A DNA stretch of 64,000 bases, from positions 1 through 64,000 of the forward strand of contig JAZJXO010000013.1 in assembly GCA_040390855.1 (NCBI GenBank), written 5' to 3'. The position numbers were made by a program, and so were the translations under genes. This document shows, in pieces, positions 16,862-25,843 of this stretch; the stretch's first letter is position 1, and every line of letters begins with the position of its first letter. The notes under the pieces were generated by a model, which worked only from the letters and a program-made list of their open reading frames with translations, did not search any database and was not told the DNA's origin. This DNA is from Parvibaculum sp040390855. GTDB taxonomy: Bacteria > Pseudomonadota > Alphaproteobacteria > Parvibaculales > Parvibaculaceae.

Positions 16862-17878
16862 TCACGCTTTTTCGAGGTCGGCTTTCCATGTGCCGAGCGC
16901 CGCGAGGCTGTTCATTTTGGCGCGGTGGGCGAAAGCCTTCTGCGCGGCGGGGACGTTTTCTTTTTTGCCGGCCCATGCTTTCTGCGGGGCGGCTTGCAGC
17001 GCGCGGCCATAGGAGAAGGAGAGCGCCCAGGGGAGCGGTCCGAGTTTGTTCATCGCGTCGAGATGCGCGGTTGCCAGTTCGTCGGACTGGCCGCCGGAGA
17101 GAAACACGATGCCGGGGACAGCGGCAGGCACTGTGCGCTTGAAAACTTTGATGGTTTTTTCGGCGACTTCCTGAATGCCAGCCTGCGTTGCGCATTTCTT
17201 GCCGGAGACGACCATGTTGGGTTTCAGGATCGTGCCTTCGAGCAATACATTGTGACGTGCCAGCGCATTGAAGAGCGAGCGCAGCGTGGCTTCGGTCACA
17301 TCAAAGCAGCGGTCGGCTGTGTGGTCACCGTCCATCAGTACTTCGGGTTCGACGATCGGAACAATACCGTTCTTCTGGCAGAGTGCGGCGTAGCGGGCCA
17401 GCGCTTCGGTGTTGGCTTCGATGCAGGCATTGGTCGGGATGGTGGGCGAGATGTCGATGACGGCGCGCCATTTCGCGAAGCGGGCACCGAGCTTGTAATA
17501 TTCGGCAAGGCGTTCATCGAGACCGTCGAGGCCTTCGGTCACGGTTTCGCCGGGGAAGCCTGCCATCGGCTTGGCGCCAGCATCGACTTTGATGCCGGGG
17601 ATCGAGCCTGCGGCTTTGATGATGTCGACAAGCGGCGTGCCGTCGGCGGCTTTCTGGCGGATGGTTTCATCGAAAAGGATGACGCCGGAAATATGGTTCT
17701 TCATCGCGTCGGTGGTGCGGAACATGAACTCGCGGTAGTCGCGGCGTGTTTCTTCCGTGGACGGCGTATTGATGGCGTCGAAACGCTTTTTGATCGTGCC
17801 CGAGCTTTCGTCGGCGGCGAGGATGCCCTTGCCGGGCGCGACCATGGCTTTTGCGATCTGTTCCAGTGATTCAGTCAT
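16862..17878 (-). CDS. fba: Fructose-bisphosphate aldolase, class I
   Basis: A 338-residue Schiff-base (class I) aldolase resembling the eukaryotic/alphaproteobacterial type. Visible motifs are GILAADESSGTIKKRF, the catalytic lysine K219 in LEGTILKPNMV, and IVFLSGGQSDELAT near the phosphate site. It cleaves fructose-1,6-bisphosphate, and works in gluconeogenesis or the pentose cycle in reverse. It is 18 bases downstream of pgk. GAGGA precedes the ATG by nine bases. Confidence 0.95.
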   Translation of the reverse strand: MTESLEQIAKAMVAPGKGILAADESSGTIKKRFDAINTPSTEETRRDYREFMFRTTDAMKNHISGVILFDETIRQKAADGTPLVDIIKAAGSIPGIKVDAGAKPMAGFPGETVTEGLDGLDERLAEYYKLGARFAKWRAVIDISPTIPTNACIEANTEALARYAALCQKNGIVPIVEPEVLMDGDHTADRCFDVTEATLRSLFNALARHNVLLEGTILKPNMVVSGKKCATQAGIQEVAEKTIKVFKRTVPAAVPGIVFLSGGQSDELATAHLDAMNKLGPLPWALSFSYGRALQAAPQKAWAGKKENVPAAQKAFAHRAKMNSLAALGTWKADLEKA

Positions 17879-17896
17879 GTTCTCAAGTCCTCTTGG

Positions 17897-19105
17897 TTAG
17901 TTACGTTCGAGCGCGGCAACGCCGGGCAGTTCAACGCCTTCCATCCATTCGAGGAAGGCTCCGCCGGCGGCGGATACATAAGTGAAATCTTCGGTCGCAC
18001 CCGCTTCATTGAGGGCTGCAACCGTGTCGCCACCGCCGGCGACGGAAATCAATGCGCCTTGCTTCGTCATCATGGCGACGTGGCGCGCGGCGGTGACTGT
18101 GCCTGTGTCGAAAGGCGACATTTCGAAGGCGCCGAGCGGGCCGTTCCAGACGATTGTTTTGGCGGTTTCGATGCGACCGGCAATATAGGCGAGTGTGTCG
18201 GCGCCGACATCGAGGATCATGCTGTCTTCGGGCACGTCCGACACGGGGACGGTGACGCAGGCGGCACCGGCTTTGAACTCCTTGGCGACGACAACATCGG
18301 TCGGCAGGATGATTTCACAGTTGGCGGAGCGGGCATTTGCAAGGATGTGACGTGCGGTGTCGAAGAGGTCGCGTTCGCAGAGCGACTTGCCGACCGCTTT
18401 GCCCTGCGCCGCGAGGAACGTGTTGGCCATGCCGCCGCCGATGACAAGGGCATCGACTTTTTTCACGAGATTGCCGAGCAGCGAGATTTTTGTCGAGACT
18501 TTCGCGCCGCCGACAATGGCGACGACGGGATGTGTCGGGTTGCCGAGCGCGACGTCGAGGGCGGAGAGTTCGGCCTGCATGGCGCGACCGGCATAGGCAG
18601 GCAGATCATGTGCGATGGCCTCGGTGGAGGCGTGGGCGCGATGGGCGCAGGAGAAGGCGTCGTTCACATAGACATTGCCGTTGGCGGCAAGCGCGGCGGC
18701 GAATGCGGGATCGTTGTTTTCCTCGCCCGCGTGGAAGCGCGTGTTTTCGAGCACGATGACGCCGCCATCGGGGAGTGCGTCGATGGCTTTGGCGGCTGTG
18801 TCGCCGATACAGTCGGCGGCGAAGGCGACTTTGCGACCCAGAAATGGCTCAAGCGCGGCCGCAACAGGCGCGAGCGAGTATTTTGCTTCGGGTGCGCCTT
18901 TGGGGCGACCGAAATGGGAAAGCACGATGACCTTCGCGCCGCGATCAGAAAGTTCGGTGAGGGTGCCTGCGACGCGTTCGATACGTGTGGCGTCGGTGAT
19001 TTTTCCGTCGGCCATCGGGACGTTCAAATCGGCGCGGACGAGGACTTTCAGGCCCTTGAGGCCTACGGCTTTGAAGAGATCATCAAGGGTCTTATGTGCG
19101 GACAT
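17897..19105 (-). CDS. pgk: Phosphoglycerate kinase
   Basis: A 402-residue two-domain kinase. Family motifs are VLVRADLNVPMADGKI at the start, VILSHFGRPKG, LENTRFHAGEE, KVSTKISLLGNL and the C-terminal GGGDTVAALNEAG. It makes ATP from 1,3-bisphosphoglycerate. It lies between gap and fba on the same strand, with a strong terminator between gap and pgk, so part of its transcription probably starts in the short gap at 19106-19150. Confidence 0.96.
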   Translation of the reverse strand: MSAHKTLDDLFKAVGLKGLKVLVRADLNVPMADGKITDATRIERVAGTLTELSDRGAKVIVLSHFGRPKGAPEAKYSLAPVAAALEPFLGRKVAFAADCIGDTAAKAIDALPDGGVIVLENTRFHAGEENNDPAFAAALAANGNVYVNDAFSCAHRAHASTEAIAHDLPAYAGRAMQAELSALDVALGNPTHPVVAIVGGAKVSTKISLLGNLVKKVDALVIGGGMANTFLAAQGKAVGKSLCERDLFDTARHILANARSANCEIILPTDVVVAKEFKAGAACVTVPVSDVPEDSMILDVGADTLAYIAGRIETAKTIVWNGPLGAFEMSPFDTGTVTAARHVAMMTKQGALISVAGGGDTVAALNEAGATEDFTYVSAAGGAFLEWMEGVELPGVAALERN

Positions 19106-19150
19106 TTTGTTTGGTCTTCAGGTCGGAGGGAGGGGGTGCGAAGCAGATAG

Positions 19151-19188
19151 AAGAAACCCCTCTCCTGAATTCAGGAAAGGGGTTTCTT
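19151..19188 (-). terminator. Near-perfect palindromic terminator between gap and pgk
   Basis: Arms AAGAAACCCCT and AGGGGTTTCTT flank an inner TCCTGA/TCAGGA stem. It lies between the gap stop and the pgk start and can fold on either strand. Confidence 0.8.
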
Positions 19189-19197
19189 TGTGACATT

Positions 19198-20208
19198 TTA
19201 CTTCAGCAGCTTGCCCATCGCCACGGCGGTGTCGCCCATGCGGTTGGAGAAGCCCCATTCATTGTCGTACCAGCTCAGCACGCGCACGAGCTTGCCGTCG
19301 ATGACCTGTGTCTGGGTGAGGTCGAAGGTGGAGGAGGCCGGATTGTGGTTGAAGTCAACCGACACGAGCTTCTCGTCCGTTGTGGCGAGTACGCCTTTGA
19401 GCGGGCCTTTGGCGGCGGCGATGATCGCGGCGTTCACTTCTTCGGCAGATGTCTTCTTCTTGGCGGTGAAGACAAGGTCGATGACCGAAACATTGGCTGT
19501 GGGCACACGGATCGAGGTGCCGTCGAGCTTGCCTGCGAGTTCCGGCAGCACGAGGCCGACGGCTTTGGCGGCGCCTGTCGAGGTCGGGATCATGGAGAGA
19601 CCGGCGGCACGCGCACGGCGGGCGTCGGAGTGGAGCGTGTCCACTGTGTTCTGGTCGCCCGTATAGGCGTGGATCGTTGTCATGTAGCCCTGCTCGATGC
19701 CGACGGCTTTGTTGAGCACAGCGGCGACGGGGGCGAGGCAGTTGGTGGTGCAAGAGGCGTTCGAGACGATCTTGTGGCTCTTCTTCAACTGCTGATGGTT
19801 GACGCCGTAGACAACCGTGATGTCGGCACCGTCGGCAGGGGCCGAGATCAGCACGCGCTTGGCACCGGCAGTGAGATGCATTCCGGCTTTTTCTTTCGAG
19901 GTGAAAATGCCTGTGCATTCAAATGCAATGTCGATGCCGAGTTCGCCCCAGGGGAGTTTGGACGGATCGCGTTCGGCCAGCACTTTGATCGGGCCGCGAC
20001 CGAGATCGAACGACGATTTCGTCACTTTGATTTTGCCGGGGAAGGGGCCGTGGACTGAGTCCCATTTCAGCAGATGGGCATTGGCTTCAACCGAACCCAG
20101 ATCGTTGATGGCAACAACTTCAATGTCCTTGCGACCGGATTCCGCGATGGCGCGAAGCACCAGACGTCCGATGCGGCCAAAGCCGTTAATTGCAACGCGA
20201 ACAGCCAT
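19198..20208 (-). CDS. gap: Glyceraldehyde-3-phosphate dehydrogenase, type I
   Basis: A 336-residue NAD-dependent enzyme. NGFGRIGR at residues 9-16 binds the cofactor and the D36 region (INDLG) suggests NAD preference. The catalytic cysteine is C153 in ASCTTNC, and the C-terminal SWYDNEWGFSNRM is present. An AGGAGA ribosome site precedes the ATG by eight bases. It is 30 bases downstream of tkt. Confidence 0.97.
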   Translation of the reverse strand: MAVRVAINGFGRIGRLVLRAIAESGRKDIEVVAINDLGSVEANAHLLKWDSVHGPFPGKIKVTKSSFDLGRGPIKVLAERDPSKLPWGELGIDIAFECTGIFTSKEKAGMHLTAGAKRVLISAPADGADITVVYGVNHQQLKKSHKIVSNASCTTNCLAPVAAVLNKAVGIEQGYMTTIHAYTGDQNTVDTLHSDARRARAAGLSMIPTSTGAAKAVGLVLPELAGKLDGTSIRVPTANVSVIDLVFTAKKKTSAEEVNAAIIAAAKGPLKGVLATTDEKLVSVDFNHNPASSTFDLTQTQVIDGKLVRVLSWYDNEWGFSNRMGDTAVAMGKLLK

Positions 20209-20238
20209 TTATACGTCTCCTGAGTTTCAGTGTGTCGG

Positions 20239-22281
20239 TTAGCCTTTGAGGCACGCCCTGGCGGCGGCGACTGCGGCTTCTGCGGTAATGTTGAAGTGCT
20301 TGTAGAGGTCTTTGGCAGGGGCGGACGCGCCGAAGCCCGTCATGCCGATGAACGCGCCATCGGGGCCGATGTAGCGGTCCCAGCCATACTGGATCGCCGC
20401 TTCGATAGCGATTTTGACTGTGCCTTCGCCGAGCGTCTTTTTCTTGTAGTCTTTCGTCTGCTCTTCGAAGAGTTCGACGCAGGGCATCGAGACAACGCGG
20501 GCGCCGATACCTTCGGCTTCGAGGAGCTTCTGGGCGGCGAGGGCGATTTCGATTTCGGAGCCTGTGGCGATGAGCGTCACCTTGGCGGGCTTTGTCGCGG
20601 CGACGAGTTCGTAGCCGCCTTTGGCAGACAGGTTTTCGTCCGTATGCGTTGTGCGCACGGTCGGAAGATTTTGACGCGAGGCGGCGATGACCGAGGGTGT
20701 TTCCTTCGCTTCGAGCGCGGCCTGCCAGCATTCGGCGGTTTCAACCGCATCTGCGGGGCGGAAGACATAGAGGTTCGGCATGGCGCGCAAGCTGGCAAGG
20801 TGCTCGACCGGCTGATGCGTGGGGCCGTCTTCGCCAAGGCCGATTGAGTCATGCGTCATCACATGGATGACGCGCTGTTTCATCAGAGCGGCGAGGCGGA
20901 TGGAGGGGCGGCAATAGTCGGTGAAGACGAGGAAGGTGCCGGAATAGGGGATAAAGCCCTTATGCAGCGCCATGCCGTTCATGGCAGCGGCCATGCCGTG
21001 TTCGCGGATACCGTAATGGATGAAGGAGCCGGAGAAATCCGTCGGGGTGACGGGCTTCTGGCCTTTGGACTTGGTGTTGTTCGAGCCTGTCAGATCCGCC
21101 GAGCCGCCGACCATTTCGGGGATGACGGCGTTGATGACGTTGAGCGCCTCTTCCGAGGACTTGCGCGTGGCCCATGAGGGTTTGTCTTCGGAGAGTTTCT
21201 TTTTGTAGGCGTTGATCGTTGCGGCGAAGCCCGCGGGCAGGTCGCCGGAAAGCTCGCGGCTGTATTCGGCGCGCTTGTCGGCGGGCAGTGCCTTGAAGCG
21301 GGCGTCCCATGCGGCGGATTTGGCAAGTCCGGCAGCGCCGACCTTGCGCCATGCGTCGAGCACATCAGCGGGGATCACGAAAGGCTCGTGCGGCCAGCCC
21401 AGCGCTTCGCGCGTGAGTTTAATCTCGTCGCCGCCCAAAGGTGAACCATGCGAGCCCGATGTGTTCTGCTTGTTCGGCGAGCCGTAGCCGATGACGGTCT
21501 GGCAGGCGATGAGCGTGGGTTTGTCGGCGTTTTGCGCGGCTTCGATCGCTTTGGCGATGGCCTCGGCGTCATGGCCGTCGATGCGGGTGGCGTTCCAGCC
21601 CGCGGCCTTGAAGCGCATGAGCGCATCGCCTGATTCAGACAGATCGAGCGAGCCGTCGATGGTGATGCCGTTATCGTCGTAGAGCACGATCATTTTGGAG
21701 AGCTTCAGATGGCCCGCAAGACTGATGGCCTCGTGGCTGATGCCTTCCATGAGATCGCCGTCGGACGCGATGGCATAGGTGTAGTGGTCCACGATCTCTT
21801 TGCCGTAGCGGGTCGCGGCCATGCGTTCGGCCAGCGCCATGCCGACGGCGGTCGAGATGCCCTGACCCAAGGGGCCGGTGGTCGTCTCGATGCCGAGCGC
21901 ATGGCCGTGTTCGGGGTGACCTGCTGTGATCGAGCCGAGCTGGCGGAAGTTCTTGATCTGGTCGAGCGTCATGTCCTCGTAGCCGAGGAGATAATGCAGC
22001 GCATAGAGAAGCATCGAGCCGTGGCCCGCCGACAGCACGAAGCGGTCACGGTCCGGCCAGTTCGGGGCTTTGGGGTCGATCTTCAAAAAGCGGCTGAAAA
22101 GCACGGTGGCCATGTCGGCAGCGCCCATCGGCATTCCGGGATGGCCGGAATTGGCAGCTTGCACGGCGTCCATCGCGAGGGCGCGGATGGCATTGGCCAT
22201 ATTATTGTGGAGTGGCGTGTTTTGCGCCGGCGCGGCGCTCCGCGACTTCACCGGGGCGGCCGACTGATCTGCTGGCGTCAT
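20239..22281 (-). CDS. tkt: Transketolase
   Basis: A 680-residue thiamine-diphosphate enzyme of the pentose-phosphate pathway. The N-terminal domain has AANSGHPGMPMGAADMA and the TPP motif region DGDLMEGISHEAISLAGHL. The central domain has EDGPTHQPVEHLASLRA. The ATG at 22281 adds about 27 weakly conserved residues but has an AGAGACAGAG ribosome-like tract; the internal ATG at 22200 (MANAIRALAMDAV) matches many homologues but has no visible site. With gap, pgk and fba it forms a central-carbon cluster, all on the minus strand. Confidence 0.95.
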   Translation of the reverse strand: MTPADQSAAPVKSRSAAPAQNTPLHNNMANAIRALAMDAVQAANSGHPGMPMGAADMATVLFSRFLKIDPKAPNWPDRDRFVLSAGHGSMLLYALHYLLGYEDMTLDQIKNFRQLGSITAGHPEHGHALGIETTTGPLGQGISTAVGMALAERMAATRYGKEIVDHYTYAIASDGDLMEGISHEAISLAGHLKLSKMIVLYDDNGITIDGSLDLSESGDALMRFKAAGWNATRIDGHDAEAIAKAIEAAQNADKPTLIACQTVIGYGSPNKQNTSGSHGSPLGGDEIKLTREALGWPHEPFVIPADVLDAWRKVGAAGLAKSAAWDARFKALPADKRAEYSRELSGDLPAGFAATINAYKKKLSEDKPSWATRKSSEEALNVINAVIPEMVGGSADLTGSNNTKSKGQKPVTPTDFSGSFIHYGIREHGMAAAMNGMALHKGFIPYSGTFLVFTDYCRPSIRLAALMKQRVIHVMTHDSIGLGEDGPTHQPVEHLASLRAMPNLYVFRPADAVETAECWQAALEAKETPSVIAASRQNLPTVRTTHTDENLSAKGGYELVAATKPAKVTLIATGSEIEIALAAQKLLEAEGIGARVVSMPCVELFEEQTKDYKKKTLGEGTVKIAIEAAIQYGWDRYIGPDGAFIGMTGFGASAPAKDLYKHFNITAEAAVAAARACLKG

Positions 22282-22387
22282 TTCTCTGTCTCTTGTCGTG
22301 TCTGAAGAGGGGGTCGGCAGGCGGCGTCACATTGATCATGGGGCTTCACTTGAGTCAATGACGGATTCACGCAAATTGCCGCGCTTT

Positions 22388-22423
22388 TCTGCGGTTTGGT
22401 CTGCGGTTTGGTCTGCGGTTTGG
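22388..22423. repeat. Three tandem copies of a 12-base unit
   Basis: The unit TCTGCGGTTTGG is repeated exactly three times, head to tail, in the gap upstream of tkt and the DUF4164 gene. It is probably slippage-derived; a binding-site array is possible. Confidence 0.8.
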
Positions 22424-22526
22424 CGTCGCTCCCGCAGCGGAACGCATTGACCTCATTTCATGCACGCGCCTATCTTGCAGCAGGAGTCGCGGGATAGGCC
22501 GTGTGCTTTTGGGAAACCGGACCTTT

Positions 22527-22790
22527 ATGAGCAAACTCGATGCCGCCTCGGAGCGTTTCAAAGCCGCGCTCGACCGACTGGAAGCCGGCCTCCATCGCCA
22601 GATTTTGCGGGCGCAGTTGGCAGGTCGTCTCGAAGGCGAAATGAACGCGCTGAAAGAGGACCGCTCCCGGCTCGCCGAGGAGCTGGATCAGCTCAAGGCC
22701 GAAGCCCGCCGGATCAACGAGTTGAACGAACGGGCGTCCGAGACCATTGCCAATACGATCGAAGGCATCCGCGAAGTTCTGGCCGAGTAA
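22527..22790 (+). CDS. DUF4164 family coiled-coil protein
   Basis: An 87-residue, almost entirely helical protein (DAASERFKAALDRLEAGLHR, EGEMNALKEDRSRLAEELDQ) of the DUF4164 family, which in alphaproteobacteria commonly sits immediately before zapA. The function is unknown, but the position suggests a division-related partner. ATG at 22527 gives the conserved MSKLDAA start. zapA begins 20 bases downstream. Confidence 0.75.
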   Translation: MSKLDAASERFKAALDRLEAGLHRQILRAQLAGRLEGEMNALKEDRSRLAEELDQLKAEARRINELNERASETIANTIEGIREVLAE

Positions 22791-22810
22791 CCGCAGAAAG
22801 CATTTATATT

Positions 22811-23170
22811 ATGGGACAAGTCACAGTTCATGTGAACGACAAGGCCTACACGGTGTCCTGCGGTGACGGCGAGGAGGCGCATCTGAAGGAGCTTGGTGCT
22901 GTCGTGAACCGCCATGTGACCGACCTTGCCCGAGAAGTGGGGCAGGTGGGCGAGACGCGGCTTTTGCTGATGGCCTCGCTTCTGGTCGCCGACGAACTGG
23001 CCGAGGCCAAAGCCAAGGTGAAGATGCTCGAAACCGACATCGAGCAACTGACGCAGACCCGTATCGCCGCGCTCGAACGCTCACGCGAGGCCGAAGACCT
23101 GCTGGGCGATGTGCTGGACAGTGCCGCGCGGCGCATCGAAGACATTGCGCGCCGCGTCGAATCCGCCTGA
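22811..23170 (+). CDS. zapA: Cell division protein ZapA
   Basis: A 119-residue protein with the ZapA fold. The N-terminal domain reads GQVTVHVNDKAYTVSCGDGE and is followed by LKELGAVVNRHV. A long C-terminal coiled coil (LVADELAEAKAKVKMLETDI) mediates tetramers that bundle FtsZ filaments. It starts with a clear ATG 20 bases after the DUF4164 gene. The 6S RNA and the cyclo-ligase gene follow, the order usual in proteobacteria. Confidence 0.9.
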   Translation: MGQVTVHVNDKAYTVSCGDGEEAHLKELGAVVNRHVTDLAREVGQVGETRLLLMASLLVADELAEAKAKVKMLETDIEQLTQTRIAALERSREAEDLLGDVLDSAARRIEDIARRVESA

Positions 23171-23194
23171 TTTCAACCAAAACACCGGTACGTC

Positions 23195-23223
23195 TTGACG
23201 TTCACCCCCATCAAGTCCGATAT
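23195..23223 (+). promoter_or_regulatory. Sigma-70 type promoter of the 6S RNA
   Basis: TTGACG (23195-23200) and CGATAT (23218-23223) are spaced by 17 bases, placing the start near 23230, exactly where the 6S closing stem begins. Confidence 0.7.
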
Positions 23224-23229
23224 GGGCAT

Positions 23230-23385
23230 GGGTACTGCCTGGCTCGTCAGGAGCTTCAATAACTCGGGGCCATACGATTCTTAAGGGAGTTGTCCCTGGT
23301 TGAGACCGTGGTTTCTTTCACACGACGCCCACCTACTTGTGTAGGTCTCCGAGAATCAATGCACCAACGGCCAAGGCGGGCCCAC
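23230..23385 (+). ncRNA. ssrS: 6S RNA
   Basis: The 231-base gap between zapA and the 5-formyl-THF cyclo-ligase gene is the classic 6S RNA position. The sequence folds as expected. A long closing stem pairs 23229-23243 with about 23367-23384, and inner CTCGG/CCGAG arms lie on either side of a large central bubble. A small hairpin (ACCTAC/GTAGGT, 23331-23346) sits on the 3' side. A good promoter lies directly upstream. 6S RNA binds RNA polymerase holoenzyme and mimics an open promoter. Ends are approximate. Confidence 0.82.
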
Positions 23386-23401
23386 TTTCTTTCGGTCGGA
23401 T

Positions 23402-23986
23402 ATGAGCGCGGAACAATCCAAAAAGGAAGCAAGATTGCTTGCCAAATCGCGCCGGGCCGTTGCTTTCGAAAAGTTCCAGGGGCTGGGTGGCGGCCTTTTC
23501 GTCCAGCCCTTCATTCAGGCGATCCCCGTTGCGCCCACCGCCTGCGTTGCAGGCTATGTGGCCAAGGGCGATGAGGCCGACCCCTCTGTCCTGCTCGACA
23601 TATTGTCCGGTCACGGCTGCGCACTCGCCCTGCCGCGCGTGACGGGCGAGGCCGAGCCGCTGAGCTTTGCGGCATGGACGCGCGGCGAGGCGCTTGTGGC
23701 GGGGCCTTTCGGGATCATGGAGCCCAAAGCGGGTGCGCCCGTTGTCACGCCGGACATCATCATCGTGCCGCTTCTCGCCTATGACGCCACGGGCCAGCGG
23801 CTAGGCTATGGCGGGGGCTATTATGACCGCACGCTTGCCCTTCTGCGGCGCCGCAATCCCTCTATACTCGCTATCGGCCTTGCCTTTGCGGCGCAGGAAG
23901 TGACACATCTCATGCATGAGCCCAATGATCAGGCGCTCGACTGGATCGTGACGGAACGCGGCGCAACTGATTTTAGAAAGACGTGA
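23402..23986 (+). CDS. 5-formyltetrahydrofolate cyclo-ligase
   Basis: A 194-residue ATP-dependent enzyme converting 5-formyl-THF to 5,10-methenyl-THF. Family motifs are present: IIIVPLLAYDATGQRLGYGG runs into a GGGYYDR segment, and the N-terminus is basic (KKEARLLAKSRRA). It lies 16 bases after the 6S RNA and two bases before the next gene, so transcripts from the 6S promoter may read into it. Confidence 0.93.
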   Translation: MSAEQSKKEARLLAKSRRAVAFEKFQGLGGGLFVQPFIQAIPVAPTACVAGYVAKGDEADPSVLLDILSGHGCALALPRVTGEAEPLSFAAWTRGEALVAGPFGIMEPKAGAPVVTPDIIIVPLLAYDATGQRLGYGGGYYDRTLALLRRRNPSILAIGLAFAAQEVTHLMHEPNDQALDWIVTERGATDFRKT

Positions 23987-23987
23987 G

Positions 23988-24803
23988 ATGAAGTTGCTTT
24001 TCCTCGGCGATATTGTCGGCCGCGCTGCGCGCGATGCTATTGTCGCCGATATGCCTGCATTGCGCCGCGATCTCGGTCTCGATTTCGTCATCGTCAATGG
24101 TGAAAACGCGGCAGGCGGCTTCGGCATCACGGCGCAGATTTGCAACGATCTGTTTGACGCGGGCGTGGATGCGATCACGCTTGGCAATCACGCCTGGGAC
24201 CAGCGCGAGGCGCTGGTGCATATCGAGCGCGAGCCGCGCCTCGTGCGGCCTGTGAACTTTCCCAAAGGCACGCCCGGTCGCGGCGCGAGCCTGCTTGAAA
24301 GCGCCAAGGGTCACCGCGTTCTCGTCATCAATGCGATGGGCCGTGTGTTCATGGATCCTCTGGACGATCCTTTTTCATCCGTAGACGAACAGATTTCCGC
24401 CTGTCCTCTCGGGGAAGTCGTCGACGCCATTGTTGTCGATTTTCACGGCGAGGCGACGTCGGAAAAAATGGCGATGGGGCATTTTTGCGATGGGCGCGCG
24501 AGCCTCGTGGTCGGCACACATAGCCATGTGCCGACGGCTGACGCGCAAATCTTCGACGGCGGCACGGCCTATCAGACGGATGCAGGCATGTGCGGCGATT
24601 ACAACTCTGTTATCGGCATGGAGAAGGACGAGCCTCTCAACCGCTTCATCACCAAAATGCCGAGTGGCCGCTTCACGCCTGCGCTGGGGCCTGTCACGCT
24701 GTGCGGGGTGTTTGTTGAGACGGATGCGAAGACCGGTCTTGCCAAACGTATCGAACCTGTCCGTGTCGGCGGGCGTCTGAAGGCCGCGATACCTCATTCA
24801 TAA
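23988..24803 (+). CDS. YmdB-like metallophosphoesterase (TIGR00282 family)
   Basis: A 271-residue dinuclear-metal phosphoesterase. Metal ligands are visible in LLFLGDIVGRAAR (D), IVNGENAAGGFGI (N and E), TLGNHAWDQ (N and H), and VGTHSHVPTAD (H). Characterised relatives hydrolyse 2',3'-cyclic nucleotides and affect biofilm gene expression. It begins one base after the cyclo-ligase stop, so the two are co-transcribed. Confidence 0.88.
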   Translation: MKLLFLGDIVGRAARDAIVADMPALRRDLGLDFVIVNGENAAGGFGITAQICNDLFDAGVDAITLGNHAWDQREALVHIEREPRLVRPVNFPKGTPGRGASLLESAKGHRVLVINAMGRVFMDPLDDPFSSVDEQISACPLGEVVDAIVVDFHGEATSEKMAMGHFCDGRASLVVGTHSHVPTADAQIFDGGTAYQTDAGMCGDYNSVIGMEKDEPLNRFITKMPSGRFTPALGPVTLCGVFVETDAKTGLAKRIEPVRVGGRLKAAIPHS

Positions 24804-24814
24804 CGGAAGACCGG

Positions 24815-25843
24815 ATGCGCATTGTTGTGGCGGGCAATTTTAACGAGCGAAAAGCGGGCGCGAATTTTTATGCGACCGTGCGCAAACTCGTCAATGGCTT
24901 CACCCGCAACGGTCATCTGGTCATTTCCTTCAGTGATCGTGATGTGGCGCGCGAGCAGGGGCGTTTTGGTTTTGGACGCGCAGGCGATGGCGAAGCCAAT
25001 CGCAGGCTCGTGGCACTTGCGCGTCAATTTCGTCCCGATCTCGTGGTTCTGGTCCATGCTGACAAGATCACAAATGCGACACTTGCTGAAATCAAGGCGC
25101 TTGATCCCGCCCCACGCGTTGCGGTTGTCAATCTCGATCCGCTTTTTCTGACCGAAAACCCACCGCGCATCCGTCGCTTCGGCGAAGTGTCCGACATCAC
25201 CTTCATCACGACGGCGGGGGCAAAGCTCGATGTCTATGCAACGGCAAGTCACCGTATGGCTTTCATGCCGAACCCCACCGATGCCTCGATTGAAACACTG
25301 AGTTGCTATCGCGACACCAGCCAGTCGGTTGATCTTCTGTGCAGCATCGGCAGCGAGAAGGGCACGCCATGGCGCGCGGATGCGATGCGGGCGCTGAAAG
25401 CGGCCGTGCCGGAAGCGCGATATGGCTTCTATGGCATCGATGGCAAGGGGCCGGTTTTCGGTGCGCGCTATTTCGATGCGATTGCCGATGCCCGGATGGG
25501 GCTCAATCTCAACCGTTCGGACGAGGATTATCTCTATTCATCGGATCGCCTCGCGCAATTTGCCGGTAACGGGCTGCTTGTTTTTGTCGCCCGTTCGAGC
25601 GGATACGGCGATATTTTTTCGGATGAAGAATTCGCCTTCTATGACGGGCCTGACGACCTCGCGCAGAAGTTGCGGCATTATCTTGCCCATGATGATCAGC
25701 GGCGTGCCGTTGCTGAAAAGGGGCACGCGAAATATCACGCGCTTTTCAACGAGCGCATTGTCGCCCGCTTCATTGTCGAAGCGACCTTCCGTCGTCACGT
25801 CGAGCGCGATTATGCGTGGCCGACGACGGTTTATGGCGGCTGA
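24815..25843 (+). CDS. CgeB-like glycosyltransferase family protein
   Basis: A 342-residue protein resembling the DUF3880/CgeB group of GT-B glycosyltransferases. The N-terminal Rossmann-like half has RIVVAGNFNERKAGANFYAT and RQFRPDLVVLVHADKI. The C-terminal half has MGLNLNRSDEDYLYSSDRLA, GNGLLVFVA and an acidic ending typical of donor-sugar binding. Substrate is unknown; modification of surface polysaccharide or protein is possible. It is 11 bases from the preceding gene, on the same strand. Confidence 0.7.
   Translation: MRIVVAGNFNERKAGANFYATVRKLVNGFTRNGHLVISFSDRDVAREQGRFGFGRAGDGEANRRLVALARQFRPDLVVLVHADKITNATLAEIKALDPAPRVAVVNLDPLFLTENPPRIRRFGEVSDITFITTAGAKLDVYATASHRMAFMPNPTDASIETLSCYRDTSQSVDLLCSIGSEKGTPWRADAMRALKAAVPEARYGFYGIDGKGPVFGARYFDAIADARMGLNLNRSDEDYLYSSDRLAQFAGNGLLVFVARSSGYGDIFSDEEFAFYDGPDDLAQKLRHYLAHDDQRRAVAEKGHAKYHALFNERIVARFIVEATFRRHVERDYAWPTTVYGG

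Noticed and set aside
22388..22423. CRISPR array
   Set aside because: Units are only 12 bases, directly abutting with no spacers, and no cas gene is near. No other array was seen in the window.
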